A stretch of DNA of 5,214 bases from Chloroflexi bacterium RBG_16_64_43 (GTDB lineage Bacteria > Chloroflexota > Anaerolineae > Anaerolineales > RBG-16-64-43). The DNA lies in contig MGOA01000079.1 of the NCBI GenBank assembly GCA_001796965.1, positions 1 to 5,214 of the forward strand. Direction: 5' to 3'. The translations under genes and the position numbers were made by a program. The notes beneath the pieces are model-generated. The model saw only the letters and a list, made by a program, of their open reading frames with translations. It did not search any database and was not told where the DNA came from. Shown here piece by piece: positions 1 to 4,900 of the stretch (position 1 is its first letter; each line of letters starts with the position of its first letter).

Positions 1-1
1 G

Positions 2-325
2 GCGCGCATCTTCTTGCCGCGTGTGCGCCGCGTCGTGCAGGAGGACCGCCCGTTCTTGGAAGTGGTCGACGAAAAGGCGATGCAAGGCGAATGGCAGGCC
101 GCGCGCCCGTTGGCAGAGATGCTCGAAGGATTCCTCGAAGCGCGCCAAATGGAGATGCTCCTGCTGCGCGGGGCAGACTGGACGCGGGTGGGGCAACATG
201 AGACGCGTGGGCCGATCACCCTCACCTGGCTCGCCCAATACGCACTGGCACACACCTGGGAACACACGGCACAACTCATGCGCGCCGCTCTTACCGCAGA
301 GCTGCGGCCTGCCACGCCGGCCTGA
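2..325 (+). CDS. DinB-like (DinB_2/YfiT-type) family protein, 3' end only
   Basis: The reading frame is already open at base 2 and runs to a TGA at 323-325, so only the last 107 residues are visible and the true start lies to the left. The TTG at 14 is not a credible start because the frame continues upstream of it with protein-like sequence. The fragment has a VVQEDRPFLEVVDE segment, a WxRxGxHxxxGxxTL segment, and a final helix ALAHTWEHTAQL. This order is typical of the DinB superfamily of four-helix-bundle, often metal-binding proteins. His84 and His88 of the visible fragment (HTWEH) sit where the family usually has two of its three metal-binding histidines; the N-terminal histidine would be outside the window. 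Members include thiol-dependent transferases, damage-induced proteins and many of unknown role, so no substrate can be named. The crotonase gene starts 34 bases downstream on the same strand, so the two may be co-transcribed. Confidence 0.75.
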   Translation, partial: ARIFLPRVRRVVQEDRPFLEVVDEKAMQGEWQAARPLAEMLEGFLEARQMEMLLLRGADWTRVGQHETRGPITLTWLAQYALAHTWEHTAQLMRAALTAELRPATPA

Positions 326-346
326 GACGCGGGGCGCCGCCATCAC

Positions 347-358
347 GGAGAGGGAAGG
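347..358 (+). promoter_or_regulatory. Ribosome binding site of the enoyl-CoA hydratase gene
   Basis: A purine run GGAGAGGGAAGG ends one base before the ATG at 360. Its GGAG is 9 bases from the start codon, a normal Shine-Dalgarno distance. This decides the start: the same frame is open back to base 21, but that upstream part is only the shadow of the DinB-like gene. Confidence 0.7.
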
Positions 359-359
359 T

Positions 360-1136
360 ATGACAACCTACCAGCACCTGCTCATCGAGACGCGCGGACG
401 GGTGGGGCTTATCCGCCTCAACCGGCCGCAAGCGCGCAATGCGCTCAATGCAGAACTCTTGCGCGAACTCGGCCGCGCACTGACCGCCTTTGAGAACCAA
501 GCCGACGTGGGTGCGATCGTCATCTGCGGCGACGAGAAGGCGTTCGCGGCCGGCGCGGACATCCGCGAGATGGCCGACCGCTCGGCGGTGGAGATGATGA
601 CATCCGGCCACATCGATCTCTTCGACGAGATGGTGCACATCCGCAAACCGATCATCGCCGCCGTCTCGGGCTGGTGCCTGGGGGGAGGCAATGAACTGGC
701 CATGTCGTGCGACATGATCGTGGCCTCTGAAAGCGCACGCTTCGGCCAGCCCGAAATCAACATCGGGGTGATCCCCGGCGCCGGTGGCACGCAGCGCCTG
801 ACGCGGACCGTGGGCAAGGCCCTGGCCATGGAGATGGTGCTCAACGGGCGCACGCTCACCGCCGAAGAGGCGCTGCGCTGCGGGCTGGTCAACCGCGTGG
901 TGCCGCTGGCGAGCTACCTGGAGGAGGCGCTCAAGCTGGCCGATGAGATCGCCGCCCGTGCGCCACTCGCCGTGCGCCTCGGCAAGGAAGCGGTCAACCA
1001 CGCCCACCAGAGCTTCTTGCGTGAAGGCCTAGCGCATGAGCGTCGTTTGTTCTACTTGCTGTTTGGGAGCGAGGATCAGAAAGAGGGGATGCAGGCCTTT
1101 CTCGCGAAGCGCGCACCGCAATGGAAGGGGCATTGA
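360..1136 (+). CDS. Enoyl-CoA hydratase/isomerase family protein (crotonase)
   Basis: This 258-residue protein has the normal length of a short-chain enoyl-CoA hydratase, which adds water to 2-enoyl-CoA in the beta-oxidation of fatty acids and in amino-acid breakdown, in the cytoplasm. Seen in the sequence: LNRPQARNALN at 20-30, the first oxyanion-hole segment KAFAAGADI at 60-68 (Ala66), the second in the CLGGGNELAMSCD segment (Gly109), and the catalytic pair Glu112 (GGGNELA) and Glu132 (FGQPEINIG). The pair is 20 residues apart, as Glu144 and Glu164 are in rat mitochondrial hydratase. IPGAGGTQRL and a C-terminal FLAKRAPQWKGH are also typical. Both glutamates present favours a true hydratase over an isomerase or a dehalogenase-like relative. 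The start at 360 is chosen from homology and the strong ribosome binding site. The exact substrate (crotonyl-CoA, tiglyl-CoA, phenylacetate intermediates) cannot be told from sequence, so no gene symbol is given. Confidence 0.93.
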   Translation: MTTYQHLLIETRGRVGLIRLNRPQARNALNAELLRELGRALTAFENQADVGAIVICGDEKAFAAGADIREMADRSAVEMMTSGHIDLFDEMVHIRKPIIAAVSGWCLGGGNELAMSCDMIVASESARFGQPEINIGVIPGAGGTQRLTRTVGKALAMEMVLNGRTLTAEEALRCGLVNRVVPLASYLEEALKLADEIAARAPLAVRLGKEAVNHAHQSFLREGLAHERRLFYLLFGSEDQKEGMQAFLAKRAPQWKGH

Positions 1137-1374
1137 GTCTTCGGATCTTGCGCACGACGAACTGGAGGAGGGCATAGCACGCATTACCTCTGGCCGACGG
1201 CGCCGCGGCATTCGCATCAATCCCGTAGGCGGGACACGCTGCGAGGGAGGCCGCGATGTGAGACGCGGGCCGGTGCTGCGGTGTGGCACGCGGCGGCGAG
1301 TGCCTTCCGGCGCCACACGTAACAAGCCTCGGATGCGGACTGTCTCGTGGGATCCCGCCAAGAACCTAATGCGC

Positions 1375-1447
1375 GTCGTCCCCGCGTGCACAAGGCGGGC
1401 TCAGGCCCGGTGGTTGATCGTCGTCCCCGTGTGCTCGAGGCGGGGAC
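1375..1447. repeat. Direct repeat pair of 28 bases (CRISPR-like, degenerate)
   Basis: Copy 1 (1375-1402) and copy 2 (1420-1447) match at 23 of 28 positions without gaps. Both begin GTCGTCCCCG and share GTGC and GGCGGG further in. Their starts are 45 bases apart. Copy 2 can form a stem GTCCCCG/CGGGGAC around an 11-base loop. A 5' GT..TCCCC followed by a stem and GGGG is the general form of type I-E CRISPR repeats, but here the loop is about five bases longer and the spacing too short for an intact array. No cas gene is in the window. It could be a decayed array end or an unrelated palindromic intergenic repeat. Confidence 0.55.
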
Positions 1448-1480
1448 CCAGTGATGGGCAATCGGGAACTGGGGTCTGGT

Positions 1481-1508
1481 CTCGTCCCACGTACGCGGGA
1501 GGTCAGCT
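1481..1508. repeat. Possible third, diverged copy of the CRISPR-like repeat
   Basis: This copy starts CTCGTCCC, shares TCGTCCC with the two upstream copies, and continues with ACGTACGCGGGA. Its stem TCCC/GGGA with an 8-base middle is closer to the usual geometry of type I-E repeats than the other two. Its aligned start is exactly 61 bases after that of copy 2, the period expected for a type I-E repeat plus spacer. Similarity outside the TCGTCCC and CGGG blocks is low, so relatedness is uncertain. Confidence 0.3.
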
Positions 1509-1520
1509 TATGTGGCTGAT

Positions 1521-1575
1521 TTCCTGGATTTCCACCAGGGGCTCGCGGGACGGACGATCAGGATCCGCGAGTTTG
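1521..1575. terminator. Tandem hairpins, possible termination region between converging genes
   Basis: Two inverted repeats lie side by side just beyond the epimerase stop: CCTGG/CCAGG (1523-1539, 7-base loop) and CTCGCGG/CCGCGAG (1542-1548 and 1565-1571, 16-base loop). On the + strand the second is followed by TTTGTGTT, a weak T-rich tail. On the - strand no T-run follows. They are placed where a terminator for the leftward operon would be expected, but neither is a textbook intrinsic terminator. Confidence 0.25.
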
Positions 1576-1593
1576 TGTTGGCGGCCTGGGTTG

Positions 1594-2007
1594 TTACTCT
1601 TCCGCCGCCTGGCACAGTTCCACCAGCACGCCGCCTGTGCTCTCGGGGTGAACGAAGGCCACCTGGGAGCCGCCCGCTCCTGAGACAGGCTGCTCGTTGA
1701 TGAGCCTCACGCCGCGCGATTTGAGCTGAAGCAGCACCGCCGCCAGGTCGTTCACCTCGAACGCAACGTGATGAATGCCCGGGCCGCGCTTGGCGAGGAA
1801 GCGGGCCGTACCCGATTGTTCGTCGGTCGGCCGCACCAATTCAATCTGTGAGTCACCAACAGGCAGAAAGGCGACCTCCGCCTTCTGCTCGGGCAGGACC
1901 TCGGTACCGGCCAGCGGCAAGCCGAGCGCATCGCGCCAGAAGCCCAGCACCCGATCCAGATCGTCGACGACAATGGCCAGATGATCGACGTGTTTGATGG
2001 TCGTCAT
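1594..2007 (-). CDS. mce: Methylmalonyl-CoA epimerase
   Basis: This 137-residue protein interconverts (2S)- and (2R)-methylmalonyl-CoA, linking propionyl-CoA carboxylation to the mutase. It is a single vicinal-oxygen-chelate (glyoxalase-fold) protein of usual length, with two beta-alpha-beta-beta-beta modules at about 4-60 and 76-133. Motifs seen: VDHLAIVVDDL near the start (His9), KAEVAFLPVGDSQIELVRPTDE at about 42-63, GPGIHHVAFEVNDL at 75-88, and HPESTGGVLVEL near the end (Glu130). By family comparison the metal ligands are His9, one residue of the SQIEL strand (Gln54 or Glu56), His80 and Glu130. The ATG at 2007 is chosen because the family begins with this HVDHLAI segment and GGAGA stands before it; the frame stays open to 2061, but that would overlap the mutase end. 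It follows the mutase by 29 bases and is probably the last gene of the operon. The neighbouring mutase makes this assignment much firmer than for an isolated glyoxalase-fold protein. Confidence 0.93.
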   Translation of the reverse strand: MTTIKHVDHLAIVVDDLDRVLGFWRDALGLPLAGTEVLPEQKAEVAFLPVGDSQIELVRPTDEQSGTARFLAKRGPGIHHVAFEVNDLAAVLLQLKSRGVRLINEQPVSGAGGSQVAFVHPESTGGVLVELCQAAEE

Positions 2008-2014
2008 GGGTTCT

Positions 2015-2020
2015 CTCCTC
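2015..2020 (-). promoter_or_regulatory. Ribosome binding site of the epimerase gene
   Basis: Read on the - strand, GAGGAGAGAACCC precedes the ATG at 2007. The GGAGA core is about 7 to 8 bases from the start codon, which supports that start over the longer open frame. Confidence 0.6.
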
Positions 2021-2026
2021 AGGTTG

Positions 2027-2045
2027 CCGGGCAAACTCAGCCCGG
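2027..2045 (-). promoter_or_regulatory. Intercistronic hairpin over the mutase stop codon
   Basis: CCGGGC (2027-2032) and GCCCGG (2040-2045) form a perfect 6-base stem. The 7-base loop contains the TGA stop of the mutase (2037-2039). No T-run follows on the - strand, so it is not an intrinsic terminator. It may protect or punctuate the mRNA between mutase and epimerase, or may be chance in high-GC sequence. Confidence 0.35.
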
Positions 2046-3707
2046 GCGATATTCCCCCCACACTTCACGCAACACATCGCAGAGTTCGCCAAGTGTTGCT
2101 CCAGCCTCCACCGCCTCTACAAAGAGCGGCATGAGCGGTTCCGTCGTGCGAGCTGCGAGTTCGACGGACGCGAGCAATTCGGCCACCCGGGCGCCATCCC
2201 GTGACGCGCGCAGCTGGGCCAGCCGCTCGCGCTGGCCGCTCTCGAGGGCAGGGTCCACCGGCTGCGGGGCGATCGCCGCGTGCGGCGGGCCGCCGGCCGC
2301 GGGCTCGTCGGCAAACGCATTCACCCCCACCACGCGCGACTCGCCGCTTTCGATCGCGCGCTGCGCCTGGTAGGCGGCCTCTTCGATTTGAGATTGCGGA
2401 TAGCCTCGCTCAATCGCAGCGAGCGCCCCGCCCATCTCGTCAATTGTGTGCATGTATTCCAACGCGCGGCGCTCGATCTCGTCGGTGAGCGCTTCCAATG
2501 CATACGAGCCGGCCAGCGGATCGATGGTGTCGGCGACGCCCGATTCATAGGCCAGGACCTGCTGGGTGCGCAGCGCCACGCGCACGGCATGCTGGCTTGG
2601 CAAGCTGAGGGCCTCATCCAGGCTGTTGGTATGCAGAGATTGCGCGCCGCCCAGGATCGCGGCCAGCGCCTGAACCGTCACCCGTACCACGTTGTTCTCG
2701 GGTTCTTGCGCGGTAAGAGTTGAACCGCCGGTCTGGGCGTGGAAGCGCAGCATCTGCGATCGCGGGTCACGCGCGTCGAAGCGTTCGCGCATCACGCGCG
2801 CCCACACGCGGCGCGCCGCCCGGAATTTGGCGATCTCCTCCAGCAGGTGATTGTGCGCGTTGAAGAAGAAAGCCAACTGCGGTGCGAATTCATCCACGGC
2901 CAGCCCGGCCTGGCGGGCCGCCTCGACGTAGGCGATCCCGTTGGCCAGGGTGAAGGCAAGTTCTTGAACGGCATCCGATCCGGCCTCACGGATGTGATAA
3001 CCGGAGACGGAAATGGTGTTCCATTCCGGGAGATTATCATGACAGTAGCGCATGACGTCCGCCACCAAGCGCATCGAGGGCGCCGGCGGGAAGATGTACG
3101 TGCCGCGGGCGATGTACTCTTTGAGGATGTCATTCTGCACAGTCCCGCGCAGTCGCCGCACCTCGGCCCCCTGTCGTTTGGCTGCGGCCACGTACAGCGC
3201 CAGCAGAATCGCGGCGGGCGCGTTGATGGTCATGCTGGTGCTGACCTTCCCGAGTGGAATGCCCTCCACCAGGCGCTCCATTTCGGGCAGGCTGAAAAGC
3301 GAAACGCCCACTCGCCCAACCTCGCCGGCGGCCAGCGCGTGATCGGGGTCCAGGCCGATCTGGGTGGGCAGGTCGAAGGCCACCGAGAGCCCGGTCTGAC
3401 CTTGAGCGAGCAAGAATCGGTAGCGGCGGTTGGAATCCTCCGCACTTCCGAATCCGGCGTACTGGCGCATTGTCCATAAACGCGCGCGATACATCGTAGG
3501 CTGCACGCCACGGGTGAATGGGTCCTGGCCCGGGAACCCCACGCGCCGCAGGTAGTCCTCATCCAATGCGGCCGGCAGATAGAGGCGTTCAAGCGGAATC
3601 CCGGATGCGGTGAGGAAAACATCACGCCTTTCCGGCAGGCGAGTGAGCGAGGGCTGGAGGATCTTCTCCTCCCACTCCTGTTGTGGGTCCAAAGGGATTG
3701 TGGTCAT
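2037..3707 (-). CDS. mcmA1: Methylmalonyl-CoA mutase, catalytic (large/alpha) subunit
   Basis: This 556-residue protein is the catalytic TIM-barrel half of adenosylcobalamin-dependent methylmalonyl-CoA mutase, which rearranges (2R)-methylmalonyl-CoA to succinyl-CoA. Motifs in order: WTMRQYAGFGSAEDSN (78-93), GLSVAFDLPTQIG (106-118), STSMTINAPA (156-165), GTVQNDILKEYIARGTYIFPP (188-208), WNTISVSGYHIREAG (from 229), FFFNAHN, then QSLHTNSLDEAL and VADTIDPLAGSY. Counting against the Propionibacterium enzyme gives a constant offset of 6: Tyr83, Gln191, Arg201, Tyr237 and His238 correspond to Tyr89, Gln197, Arg207, Tyr243 and His244. Tyr plus Arg at the first and third of these is the methylmalonyl-CoA type; isobutyryl-CoA mutase has Phe and Gln. 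The protein stops after the barrel and a short helical tail and lacks the C-terminal B12-binding domain with its DxHxxG motif. That must be a separate subunit, as in archaeal and many bacterial mutases, and it is not in the window. The ATG at 3707 follows the upstream stop by 11 bases, with AAGGCGG as a probable ribosome binding site. Confidence 0.95.
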   Translation of the reverse strand: MTTIPLDPQQEWEEKILQPSLTRLPERRDVFLTASGIPLERLYLPAALDEDYLRRVGFPGQDPFTRGVQPTMYRARLWTMRQYAGFGSAEDSNRRYRFLLAQGQTGLSVAFDLPTQIGLDPDHALAAGEVGRVGVSLFSLPEMERLVEGIPLGKVSTSMTINAPAAILLALYVAAAKRQGAEVRRLRGTVQNDILKEYIARGTYIFPPAPSMRLVADVMRYCHDNLPEWNTISVSGYHIREAGSDAVQELAFTLANGIAYVEAARQAGLAVDEFAPQLAFFFNAHNHLLEEIAKFRAARRVWARVMRERFDARDPRSQMLRFHAQTGGSTLTAQEPENNVVRVTVQALAAILGGAQSLHTNSLDEALSLPSQHAVRVALRTQQVLAYESGVADTIDPLAGSYALEALTDEIERRALEYMHTIDEMGGALAAIERGYPQSQIEEAAYQAQRAIESGESRVVGVNAFADEPAAGGPPHAAIAPQPVDPALESGQRERLAQLRASRDGARVAELLASVELAARTTEPLMPLFVEAVEAGATLGELCDVLREVWGEYRPG

Positions 3708-3718
3708 GGGGTCCGCCT

Positions 3719-4351
3719 TCAGCGGTGAGTGGTTTCTGCCGCGCTCTGCGGCAGGCCCAGATCGGCCAGTTCGATGCCGGCGAACTCTGTGAATGTCAGG
3801 TTGCGTGCGGTCAGTCCCCGGTTTGCGCGCAACCAGTCGAAGATGCTCAGGTAGCTCCCTTGAAAGACCTGGTTCCAGGGGAGGCCGAGATCGCGAGCAG
3901 CCTGCTCGAGCGCCGCGGCCGAGGGCCCTTCAAGCTCTACGAATGCACCCAAGGGGAGCTCGTCGAGGGCCACCTGCACCGCCCCCAGATTGTATAACGC
4001 GCGGTACTTTTCGTAGCGCACGACGACTACAAAGCCCGAGCGCTCGAGCACCTCACGCGCCGCCTCGAAATCCTCAACGACCACTTCGACTTCGGGCCGG
4101 CCGAATAGCCCGCCTGCCGGCTGGGCGGGGCGCTTGTGAGTCAGGCGTACATCGCGGCTGCGGCGCAAGCGCAGGATCTCGCGGCGCTGGGCCAGGGTAC
4201 CCTCGGGTGTGTCGAAGCGCAAATTGACCTCGAGCATGCGAGGTTGCTCGAGCGCCGCGCTGTGAGCAGCCAGTGCCGCACGCAACGGGGCGAGATCCGC
4301 CACATGCAGCTTGACTTCGATCTCGAGGTGGGCGGCGGCAGGGGTTTTCAT
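3719..4351 (-). CDS. CYTH-domain protein, class IV adenylate cyclase (CyaB)-like
   Basis: This 210-residue protein belongs to the CYTH superfamily, whose members act on triphosphates inside a beta-barrel tunnel: class IV adenylate cyclases (ATP to cAMP), thiamine triphosphatases and inorganic triphosphatases. Seen: the signature ExExK at the N terminus (EIEVK, Glu10, Glu12, Lys14), a basic strand ILRLRRSRDVRLTHKRP with Arg61, Arg63 and Lys73, a RPEVEVVVEDF strand, VVRYEKYRALYNLGAVQVALDELPLG with further basic residues and an acidic Asp, then FVELEG. The layout and the LDELPLGxFVELEG segment are most like CyaB-type proteins, but many of these have no proven cyclase activity, so the reaction stays open. 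The start at 4351 puts the signature at residues 10-14, as usual for the family; the frame is open to 4489, but that stretch overlaps the carrier-protein gene and is low in complexity. No clear ribosome binding site precedes it. It sits between the carrier protein (40-base gap) and the mutase (11-base gap). Confidence 0.85.
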   Translation of the reverse strand: MKTPAAAHLEIEVKLHVADLAPLRAALAAHSAALEQPRMLEVNLRFDTPEGTLAQRREILRLRRSRDVRLTHKRPAQPAGGLFGRPEVEVVVEDFEAAREVLERSGFVVVVRYEKYRALYNLGAVQVALDELPLGAFVELEGPSAAALEQAARDLGLPWNQVFQGSYLSIFDWLRANRGLTARNLTFTEFAGIELADLGLPQSAAETTHR

Positions 4352-4373
4352 CGCAGTGCGCCAGGAGGGTGTC

Positions 4374-4389
4374 GGCGGGTGGAGCCGCC
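4374..4389 (-). promoter_or_regulatory. Short hairpin between carrier-protein and CYTH genes
   Basis: On the - strand GGCGG and CCGCC pair around a 6-base loop, starting two bases after the carrier-protein stop codon. No T-run follows. Like the hairpin at the mutase stop, it lies directly at a gene end inside the operon. It may be chance in this GC-rich sequence. Confidence 0.25.
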
Positions 4390-4391
4390 CG

Positions 4392-4889
4392 CTACTCGAG
4401 GATGAGTAGCGTCTGATTCTGTTCCACAGTCTGCCCCGCACGCACGCGAAGGTGGGCCACCCGCCCTGCGCGCGGCGCTTTGAGCTCATTCTGCATCTTC
4501 ATTGATTCGAGCACGATCAGGACGGTGCCCTTGTCCACCGTTTGGCCTTTGTTAACCGGGACGGCGGCCACCAGCCCGGGCATCGGCGCGCGCAGCGGGT
4601 ATTCGCTGCTGGCGGGCATCTCCTGCTCCATGGCGGCCCGCAGGCGCAGTTCACGCTCGTCTTCGACGCGCACTTCATACAGCAGGCCGCGCATTTGCAC
4701 CTGATAGCCGGCTTCGGTGGGCAGCACATACGCCTCGTACGACTGGCCGTCGATCAGCACGGAGTAGACCGGCTGCCCTGGCAGCGGATGCCAATCCACC
4801 TCCAAGACGCCGCCGTCAAGCGTGACGTGGTTCTCATCGTTGATTTCGATCGTGTAGGTGCGTTCGCCGACGGTGGTGATGTAGTTCAT
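4392..4889 (-). CDS. Biotin carboxyl carrier protein of an acyl-CoA carboxylase
   Basis: This 165-residue protein carries the biotin that is carboxylated by biotin carboxylase and then passed to a carboxyltransferase; with these neighbours the acceptor is most likely propionyl-CoA. Residues about 97-165 form a complete biotinyl/lipoyl domain: LRAPMPGLVAAVPVNKGQTV, then VLESMKMQNELKAP with the biotin-accepting lysine at Lys131, then GQTVEQNQTLLILE at the end. The motif is SMKM instead of the commoner AMKM, a known variant. Residues 1-95 are a beta-rich region (YTIEIN, YSVLIDGQSYEAYV, YQVQMRGLLYEVRVEDER) resembling the BT domain that joins carboxylase and carrier in propionyl-CoA carboxylase alpha chains. 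Here carboxylase and carrier are separate genes. The start at 4889 is chosen because the frame further upstream (to 4934) overlaps the biotin carboxylase end. The gap to the upstream stop is 11 bases with no clear ribosome binding site, which suggests translational coupling. Confidence 0.9.
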   Translation of the reverse strand: MNYITTVGERTYTIEINDENHVTLDGGVLEVDWHPLPGQPVYSVLIDGQSYEAYVLPTEAGYQVQMRGLLYEVRVEDERELRLRAAMEQEMPASSEYPLRAPMPGLVAAVPVNKGQTVDKGTVLIVLESMKMQNELKAPRAGRVAHLRVRAGQTVEQNQTLLILE

Positions 4890-4900
4890 GGCCGGTATGC

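Larger units (their letters stand above)
1137..1593. other. Gene-free gap between the converging genes
   Basis: I see no credible gene in this stretch. The + frame open here (1036-1683) continues the wrong frame of the crotonase gene and is very arginine- and serine-rich with no recognisable motif; the - frame is likewise a shadow. The gap holds several short inverted repeats: TCCCG/CGGGA at 1221-1234 with a 4-base loop, GTGTGGC/GCCACAC at 1281-1318, the palindrome GGGATCCC at 1349-1356, CCTGG/CCAGG at 1523-1539 and CTCGCGG/CCGCGAG at 1542-1571. It also holds the direct repeats annotated separately. It is about ten times longer than any other gap in the window, which is unusual even between converging genes. 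Confidence 0.7.

Noticed and set aside
21..359. Upstream extension of the crotonase frame giving a 371-residue protein
   Set aside because: The extension overlaps the DinB-like gene in another frame, is cysteine-, arginine- and tryptophan-rich without homology, and the family start with a strong ribosome binding site is at 360.
1375..1508. A functional CRISPR array
   Set aside because: Copies are too diverged, the spacing is irregular (45 then 61 bases), there is no run of identical repeats and no cas gene, so only a repeat feature is reported.
1036..1683. Long + strand open frame across the gap (215 codons)
   Set aside because: It begins inside the crotonase gene and ends antisense to the epimerase. 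The product is arginine-rich with no recognisable motif, as is common for chance frames in high-GC DNA.
2008..2061. 18-residue N-terminal extension of the epimerase
   Set aside because: It would overlap the mutase 3' end, and the ATG at 2007 has a good ribosome binding site and the family's usual start.
2280..3479. Long + strand open frames opposite the mutase (2280-2723 and 2739-3479)
   Set aside because: They mirror the codon structure of the strongly conserved mutase on the other strand and show no family motif of their own.
4352..4489. 46-residue N-terminal extension of the CYTH protein
   Set aside because: It overlaps the end of the carrier-protein gene, contains a serine run and basic low-complexity sequence, and would push the ExExK signature far from its usual N-terminal place.
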